Origin: Actinomycetota bacterium | GTDB taxonomy: Bacteria; Actinomycetota; Actinomycetes; Mycobacteriales; Mycobacteriaceae | Reading direction: 5' to 3' | Length of the DNA stretch: 9,635 nt | Assembly (NCBI GenBank): GCA_005787665.1 | Contig: SYAB01000316.1 | Location: 1 to 9,635 of the forward strand | Shown here: positions 5,323 through 9,635 of the stretch, piece by piece | Position numbering within the stretch: position 1 is the first letter of the stretch | Layout: each line of letters opens with the position of its first letter | The notes under the pieces: model-generated | The model's input: only the letters and a program-made list of their open reading frames with translations | Database searches by the model: none | Told to the model about the DNA's origin: nothing | Program-made: the position numbers and the translations under genes

Positions 5323-7110
5323 ATGGGGGCATTCGGCCGCGCAGTCGCCCGGGTCATCCCGGTGCTCCTCACCCTCATCGGGCTGTTGTGGCCGGTGGTG
5401 TTCGACGGCGCCTCGCAGGGGACCGCCGGTTCCGACCCGGTCGTCATCTCCACTCTGCGGGCCGAGTTCACCGTTGACAGCGACGGTCTGATGCAGGCCA
5501 CCGAGACCGTGACCGCCGAATTCCCCAGTGGCCGGCACGGGATCTTCCGGTTCTGGGATGTGGGCAATCCCAATGACTCCCATGTCCGTCAGGTGCCGAC
5601 GGTCGACGAGATCTCCCTGGACGGCGAGCCGGTTCCCTACACACTGTTCTCCCAGGGCGGCGAGCGTTTCCAGGTGGCCAAGATCGGCGACCCCGACAGT
5701 TACCTCGCCCCGGGCACCCACGTCTACCGGATCAGCTACACCATCCCGGGCGTCCTCGATCCCGGGACCACCGGCGCCAATAAGGACTTCGCCGCGGCCG
5801 TCGGAGATCCCGCGGCGCGCTCGGCCTTCTTCTGGAATGTGATCGCTCCGGGGTGGAGCAACGAGATCGACCGCGCCGAGGTGACGGTCCGCCTACCCGG
5901 CCCGGTGCCGGGCGCACAGTGTTCGGTCGGCGCTGGGGTGGGACGGCCGTGCGACGGGCTGAGCGTGGCCGGCGACACCGTGACGCTCTCGGCGGCCGGC
6001 CTGCCGCCCCGGACCCCGGTCACCCTGCGGGCCGGCGTGGATGTGCCGACGCCGCCGCGCGCGACGGTGCCCTGGCCGGTCGGGTGGGACGGGGTGCTGG
6101 GCCGCTCGGTGCCGGTCGTGATCTGGCTGGCGGGCCTGACCCTCGCCGCCGGTCTCGGGGCGTTCCTGTGGCGGCGCACCACGGTGGAGCCGGTGCCGGG
6201 ATTCCCGCTGCAGTACGCCCCGCCGAAGGGCCTGGGACCGGTGCAGTGCGAGTACATCCGCACCGAGACGGTCCCCGCCCAGGGCCTGACCGCGACGTTG
6301 TTCCACCTCGCCGAGCGCAATCTGCTGTCGCTGCAGCAGGAGAGCCCGAAGAAGTGGACGGTGCGCAGTATCGGCGAGCGTGGTGGGTGGGCGGATGCCG
6401 ACCCGGTCGGCGTGGCGGTCGCCTCCGCGCTGGACCTGCTCCATCCCGGCCGGGAATTCCGCGCCAACGGTTCGGTGTCGGCCGGGCGCAAGCTCAGCCG
6501 GGCCCGTGAGGACATGAACACCGCCGCCAGGGCCTGGGCCTTCGACAGCGGATTGATGGTCAAACGCCGCGTCGAGCTGTGGGTGCGGCTGGCCAACGTC
6601 ATCGCCCTGTTTCTCGCCGTCGCCTGTTTCGTGCGATGGATCGCCCCGATCACGTTGTGGGGCCTGCCCTTTGCGATGTTCTTCCTGGTGTCACTGCCGG
6701 CCTGGCGGAGCGGAGTCGGAATGCGCCGGACCGCCGCGGGTCGGCAGCTCTGGTCGGAGGTGGGCGGTTTCCACCGCATGCTGGCGACCGACTCGGCCGA
6801 GTCGCGTTTCGACTTCTCGGCGCGCAAGGACCTCTACGCCGCCTACGTGCCGTTCGCGGTGGCAGGCGGAGCCGCCGCTCTGTGGGCGGCGAAGTATCAG
6901 GCCGCGACCGGTCAGCCGCCGCCCGAACCCGGCTGGTACCACTCCTCCTCGGGCAGTTCCTGGAGCTCGTCGGCAGGGGGTGCTAGTTTCGACAGCTTCG
7001 AGTCGGCGCTGTCGTCGTCCATCGGTGCCTACACCGCATCGCAGTCCTCGTCCTCGAGTGGCGGCGGCGGAGGTGGCGGCGGCGGTGGTGGAGGAGGCGG
7101 GTCCTGGTGA
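5323..7110 (+). CDS. DUF2207-family membrane protein with polyglycine C-terminal tail
   Basis: This is a 595-residue membrane protein of unknown function. Residues about 11-27 form an N-terminal membrane segment or signal sequence. Residues about 38-245 form a beta-rich extracytoplasmic domain containing EFPSGRHGIFRFWDV, the typical DUF2207 opening, and a Cys200/Cys210 pair. Membrane segments follow at about 262-283, 421-438 and 443-460. The DUF2207 C-terminal region has GGFHRMLATDSAESRFDF (481-498) and a hydrophobic YVPFAVAGGAAALWAAKY stretch. The tail (540-595) is Ser-rich, then has 14 consecutive glycines (580-593), ending in Ser-Trp. By the positive-inside rule the tail is probably cytoplasmic. 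The ATG at 5323 is chosen over one at 5296 because AGGGGAGG (5311-5318) lies 4 bases upstream. The gene overlaps lemA by 4 bases (GTGA). DUF2207 and LemA genes are often neighbours, which supports a shared role, but no biochemical function can be assigned. Confidence 0.88.
   Translation: MGAFGRAVARVIPVLLTLIGLLWPVVFDGASQGTAGSDPVVISTLRAEFTVDSDGLMQATETVTAEFPSGRHGIFRFWDVGNPNDSHVRQVPTVDEISLDGEPVPYTLFSQGGERFQVAKIGDPDSYLAPGTHVYRISYTIPGVLDPGTTGANKDFAAAVGDPAARSAFFWNVIAPGWSNEIDRAEVTVRLPGPVPGAQCSVGAGVGRPCDGLSVAGDTVTLSAAGLPPRTPVTLRAGVDVPTPPRATVPWPVGWDGVLGRSVPVVIWLAGLTLAAGLGAFLWRRTTVEPVPGFPLQYAPPKGLGPVQCEYIRTETVPAQGLTATLFHLAERNLLSLQQESPKKWTVRSIGERGGWADADPVGVAVASALDLLHPGREFRANGSVSAGRKLSRAREDMNTAARAWAFDSGLMVKRRVELWVRLANVIALFLAVACFVRWIAPITLWGLPFAMFFLVSLPAWRSGVGMRRTAAGRQLWSEVGGFHRMLATDSAESRFDFSARKDLYAAYVPFAVAGGAAALWAAKYQAATGQPPPEPGWYHSSSGSSWSSSAGGASFDSFESALSSSIGAYTASQSSSSSGGGGGGGGGGGGGGSW
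7090..7097 (+). promoter_or_regulatory. lemA ribosome binding site embedded in the polyglycine codons
   Basis: GGAGGAGG (7090-7097) is a near-perfect Shine-Dalgarno, 9 bases before the lemA GTG at 7107. It is formed by two adjacent GGA codons and the next glycine codon of the DUF2207 polyglycine tail. It decides the GTG at 7107 as the lemA start over in-frame alternatives at 7119 (GTG) and 7122 (TTG). Confidence 0.75.
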
Positions 7111-7643
7111 CGACGGTCGTGTTGATCCTGATCCTGGTGATCGCGGTGGCGGTCCTGGTCGGTTTTGTCATGGGCTACAACAAACTTCGTGTCGCCGACG
7201 TGCACGCCGACGAGGCGCTCGGCGGGATCGACGTGCAACTGACTCGGCGTGCGTCACTCATCCCCAGTCTGGTCAGCACGGTGCGGGGCTTCGCCAGCCA
7301 CGAACAGGCCGTCCTCGGACGCATCGCCGATGCGCAGGCCGCCCTGACCGCGGCGACCGCCGGAAAGTCGGTGGCGCAGCGGACCACCGCCGAGCATCAG
7401 TTCGACGCCGCCGTCGGGCAGGTGCTCGCGCTGGGCCAGACCTACCCGCAGCTGGCGTCGTCGAACAACTTCCTGAACCTGCAGCACAACCTCGCCGACA
7501 CCGAAGACAAACTGGCCTTCGCCCGGCAGTACTACAACGACGCCGCCGCGACCGTGAACCGGCTGCGCAGCACCATCCCGTGGATGTTCGTCGCCGGCAT
7601 GGCCGGGGTGGGGGAGCGAGAGTTCTACCAGGTCCCCAAGTAG
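7107..7643 (+). CDS. lemA: LemA family membrane-anchored helical protein
   Basis: This 178-residue protein has one N-terminal membrane segment (about 3-22) followed by a helical-bundle LemA domain. Diagnostic segments in order are YNKLRVADV (24-32), IDVQLTRRASLIPSLV (41-56), GFASHE (61-66), YPQLASSNNFLNLQ (113-126) and TEDKLAFARQYYND (132-145), then the FYQVP end. Length and layout match the family (about 180-190 residues). No positive charge precedes the membrane segment while K/R follow it, so the helical domain is predicted to be cytoplasmic; this is inference. LemA has no settled biochemical role in bacteria. The start GTG overlaps the DUF2207 stop (GTGA, 7107-7110) and uses a Shine-Dalgarno inside that gene, which indicates translational coupling and a matched supply of the two proteins. 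The TAG stop abuts the fmt ATG with no spacer. Confidence 0.93.
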   Translation: MTTVVLILILVIAVAVLVGFVMGYNKLRVADVHADEALGGIDVQLTRRASLIPSLVSTVRGFASHEQAVLGRIADAQAALTAATAGKSVAQRTTAEHQFDAAVGQVLALGQTYPQLASSNNFLNLQHNLADTEDKLAFARQYYNDAAATVNRLRSTIPWMFVAGMAGVGEREFYQVPK

Positions 7644-8573
7644 ATGCGCATCGTCTTCGCGGGCACGCCCGCGCCGGCGTTGCCGTCGCTGCGGCGACTG
7701 ATCGCATCGCCGCGGCATGAGGTGGTCGCGGTGCTGACCCGCCCGGACGCCGCGGCCGGACGGCGGGGCACGCCCATGCCGTCGCCGGTCGCCGCGCTGG
7801 CCGCCGAGGCGGGCATCCCGGTGCTGCGGCCTGCCCGGCCGAACTCCCCGGACTTCATCGCCGAACTCGCGGACCTGGTGCCGGAGTGTTGTGCGGTGGT
7901 GGCCTACGGCGCACTGCTGCGCCCGGAGCTGCTGGCGGTGCCCGCACACGGCTGGATCAATCTGCACTTCTCGCTGTTGCCGGCGTGGCGCGGTGCCGCC
8001 CCGGTCCAGGCGGCCATCGCCGCGGGCGACACCGTCACCGGCGCGACGACATTCCTGATCGAACCCGCCCTCGACTCGGGCCCGGTGTACGGCGTGGTCA
8101 CCGAGACCATTCGGCCCGACGACACCGCCGGTGACCTGCTGGACCGGCTGGCGGTGTCCGGAGCGGTGCTCTTGGAGACGACCCTCGACGGCGTCGCCGA
8201 CCGGTCGCTGACCCCGGTCGCGCAGTCCGTCGACGGTGTCAGTCTCGCCCCGAAGGTCACGGTGGAGCAGGGCCGGATCCGCTGGGATCTGCCGGCTCAT
8301 GTGTTGGAGCGCCGGATACGGTCGGTCACCCCCGGTCCCGGTGCGTGGACGATGGTGGGCGACCAGCGGGTCAAGGTCGGCCCCGTCACCATCGACGAGG
8401 CCGCCGAGGTGCTGGCGCCGGGCGCGATCGAGGCCCAACGATCCCGGGTGCTGGTCGGCACCGGTTCCCGGCCGGTGGTCCTCGGACAGGTTCAACCGCC
8501 CGGCAAGAAGCCGATGGCCGCGGCCGACTGGGCGCGCGGGGCCCGGCTCGACGCACAGGCCCGGGCGTCGTGA
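7644..8573 (+). CDS. fmt: Methionyl-tRNA formyltransferase
   Basis: This 309-residue cytosolic enzyme formylates the methionine on initiator tRNA, using 10-formyltetrahydrofolate. The N-terminal catalytic domain has FAGTP (5-9), the flexible tRNA-contact loop with RPDAAAGR and MPSPV (33-49), and the signature [15 protein letters not shown] (106-120). Asn106, His108 and Asp144 correspond to the E. coli catalytic residues Asn108, His110 and Asp146. The C-terminal tRNA-binding domain begins near 208 and includes [12 protein letters not shown] (224-235). The length is normal (about 310). The ATG directly follows the lemA TAG, with only a weak AGG (7630-7632) upstream, so translation probably depends on ribosomes finishing lemA. 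The gene overlaps rsmB by 4 bases (GTGA, 8570-8573), as is common for fmt-rsmB pairs. Confidence 0.97.
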   Translation: MRIVFAGTPAPALPSLRRLIASPRHEVVAVLTRPDAAAGRRGTPMPSPVAALAAEAGIPVLRPARPNSPDFIAELADLVPECCAVVAYGALLRPELLAVPAHGWINLHFSLLPAWRGAAPVQAAIAAGDTVTGATTFLIEPALDSGPVYGVVTETIRPDDTAGDLLDRLAVSGAVLLETTLDGVADRSLTPVAQSVDGVSLAPKVTVEQGRIRWDLPAHVLERRIRSVTPGPGAWTMVGDQRVKVGPVTIDEAAEVLAPGAIEAQRSRVLVGTGSRPVVLGQVQPPGKKPMAAADWARGARLDAQARAS

Positions 8574-9635
8574 CCGGCGGGGAACGCCGGCCTCGCCAGC
8601 CCCGACGAGTGCCCCTGGATCCGGCCCGGCGGGCGGCCTTCGACGTGCTGCGCGCGGTGTCCGAGCGGGACGCGTACGCCAATCTCGCTCTTCCTGTCCT
8701 ACTCGCCGAGCGCGGGATCACCGGCCGCGACGCCGCCTTCGCGACCGAACTGACCTATGGCACCTGCCGTGCCCGCGGACTACTCGACGCGGTGATCGCC
8801 GCGGCCGCCGGGCGACCGATCGACCAGATCGACCCGGTGCTGCTGGACCTGCTTCGGCTGGGTGTCTACCAACTGCTGCGCACCAACGTCGCCGGGCATG
8901 CCGCCGTGGCGACCACAGTCGACCAGGCGGGACTTGAATTCGATTCTGCCCGTGCGGGATTCGTCAACGCCGTTCTGCGTGCGGTCTCCCGGCGCGATGA
9001 GGCCGCCTGGGTCGCCGAACTGGCCCCGTCCGCCGACACGGATCCCGTCGGGCACGCCGCCTTCGTACACGCCCACCCGCGATGGATCGCGCAGGCCTTC
9101 GCCGACGCGCTGGGCGCCGACGCCGGCGAGCTGGACGCGGCTCTGGCCGCCGACGACGCCCGCCCGGCGGTGCATCTGGCCGCGCGCCCCGGGGTGTTGA
9201 CCGCCGCGGAGCTGGCCGAGGCCGCCGGGGGGACACCCGGCCGCTACTCGCCGTACGCGGTCTATCTCGACGGTGGTGACCCCGGGCGGGTCGCGGCCGT
9301 CCGCGACGGCGCGGCTCTGGTGCAGGATGAGGGCAGCCAGCTGGTGGCGCGCGCGCTGACGTTGGCGCCGTGCGCCGGGGCGGACACCGGGCGCTGGCTT
9401 GACCTGTGCGCCGGACCCGGCGGCAAGACCGCTTTGATCGCCGCGATCGCCGCCCAGCAGGGGGCGCGGGTGACCGCCGTCGAACCCAACGAGCATCGTG
9501 CCGCCATGGTGGAGCAGAACACCCGCGGCCTTGTGGTGGAGGTGCTGGTCGCCGACGGCCGCGAACCGCCGCTGCCCGCGGGCGGTTTCGACCGCGTCCT
9601 GGTCGACGCACCCTGCACCGGATTGGGGGCCCTGC
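8570..9635 (+). CDS. rsmB: 16S rRNA (cytosine-5) methyltransferase RsmB/Fmu (3' end outside window)
   Basis: The frame is open from the GTG at 8570 to the window end, giving 355 residues of a protein usually about 450 long. RsmB methylates a cytosine of 16S rRNA (C967 in E. coli) using S-adenosylmethionine. Residues about 17-140 form the NusB-like RNA-binding domain ([40 protein letters not shown]). Next come [10 protein letters not shown] (251-260) and the methyltransferase motif [12 protein letters not shown] (277-287). Motif IV DAPCTG (346-351) contains Cys349. The second catalytic cysteine (motif VI, TCS) would lie beyond the window. The start overlaps the fmt stop in GTGA, and N-terminal similarity to mycobacterial Fmu supports it. 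No strong Shine-Dalgarno is seen, which again fits coupling to the upstream gene. No frame disruption is visible. Confidence 0.96.
   Translation, partial: MTGGERRPRQPRRVPLDPARRAAFDVLRAVSERDAYANLALPVLLAERGITGRDAAFATELTYGTCRARGLLDAVIAAAAGRPIDQIDPVLLDLLRLGVYQLLRTNVAGHAAVATTVDQAGLEFDSARAGFVNAVLRAVSRRDEAAWVAELAPSADTDPVGHAAFVHAHPRWIAQAFADALGADAGELDAALAADDARPAVHLAARPGVLTAAELAEAAGGTPGRYSPYAVYLDGGDPGRVAAVRDGAALVQDEGSQLVARALTLAPCAGADTGRWLDLCAGPGGKTALIAAIAAQQGARVTAVEPNEHRAAMVEQNTRGLVVEVLVADGREPPLPAGGFDRVLVDAPCTGLGAL

Noticed and set aside
2624..5332. A 902-codon open frame on the minus strand, antisense to the VWA gene and priA
   Set aside because: It is fully antisense to two well-supported conserved genes. 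Its translation is Arg/Gly/His/Asp-rich with no recognisable domain, which is what high third-position GC produces in an antisense frame.
7057..7101. Polyglycine tract as a simple trinucleotide (GGN) repeat or slippage hotspot
   Set aside because: All four glycine codons are used in irregular order and no exact tandem unit runs through the tract, so slippage-type phase variation is unlikely.
7254..8495. A 413-codon minus-strand open frame antisense to lemA and fmt
   Set aside because: It shadows two certain genes, has no motif, and its composition reflects codon bias on the opposite strand.
1..9635. Mobile element, CRISPR array, tRNA/rRNA, prophage or defence island
   Set aside because: No transposase or integrase, no regularly spaced repeats, no tRNA-like cloverleaf and no compositional break was seen. 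The genes are chromosomal and mostly housekeeping.

Overview
The window is a very GC-rich chromosomal segment from a mycobacterium, most likely a Mycolicibacterium-type species. Three things point there. The first is a haemophore-type secreted haem-binding protein, a family typical of mycobacteria. The second is a PriA that keeps its zinc cysteines but has lost its helicase motifs, as in Actinobacteria. The third is the gene order metK ... HSL-family esterase <> YhhN-type membrane protein ... priA ... fmt - rsmB, which parallels the M. tuberculosis Rv1392-Rv1407 neighbourhood as I recall it. No mobile element, CRISPR array, tRNA or rRNA is visible. Almost all of the DNA is coding, and no gene-free stretch reaches 300 bases.

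Layout. Positions 1-287 hold the 3' end of metK (+). A long inverted repeat (303-352) separates it from a convergent minus-strand pair: a secreted haem-binding protein (362-739) and an HSL/LipH-type esterase (815-1783). The esterase is divergent from a YhhN/TMEM86-like membrane protein (1782-2492, +), and both start codons lie in one CATG. Next come a compact von Willebrand factor A protein (2573-3220) and priA (3239-5242), only 18 bases apart. After a GC-rich hairpin and a new promoter comes a tightly packed four-gene run: a DUF2207 membrane protein (5323-7110), LemA (7107-7643), fmt (7644-8573) and rsmB (8570 to the window end, incomplete). Its gene junctions are a 4-base overlap, a stop directly abutting a start, and another 4-base overlap.

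How the genes relate. metK, priA, fmt and rsmB are housekeeping genes for S-adenosylmethionine synthesis, replication restart, initiator tRNA formylation and 16S rRNA methylation. MetK makes the methyl donor that RsmB uses. The DUF2207-LemA pair is a recurrent membrane module of unknown function. Here it sits between priA and fmt, where M. tuberculosis, to my knowledge, has unrelated genes, and it appears translationally coupled to the translation genes. The most notable fine-scale features are the polyglycine tail of DUF2207, whose codons also supply the lemA ribosome binding site, and the divergent esterase/YhhN start, where the esterase mRNA is probably leaderless. I did not find a clear new defence or mobile system. 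The DUF2207-LemA module is the best candidate for undescribed biology.
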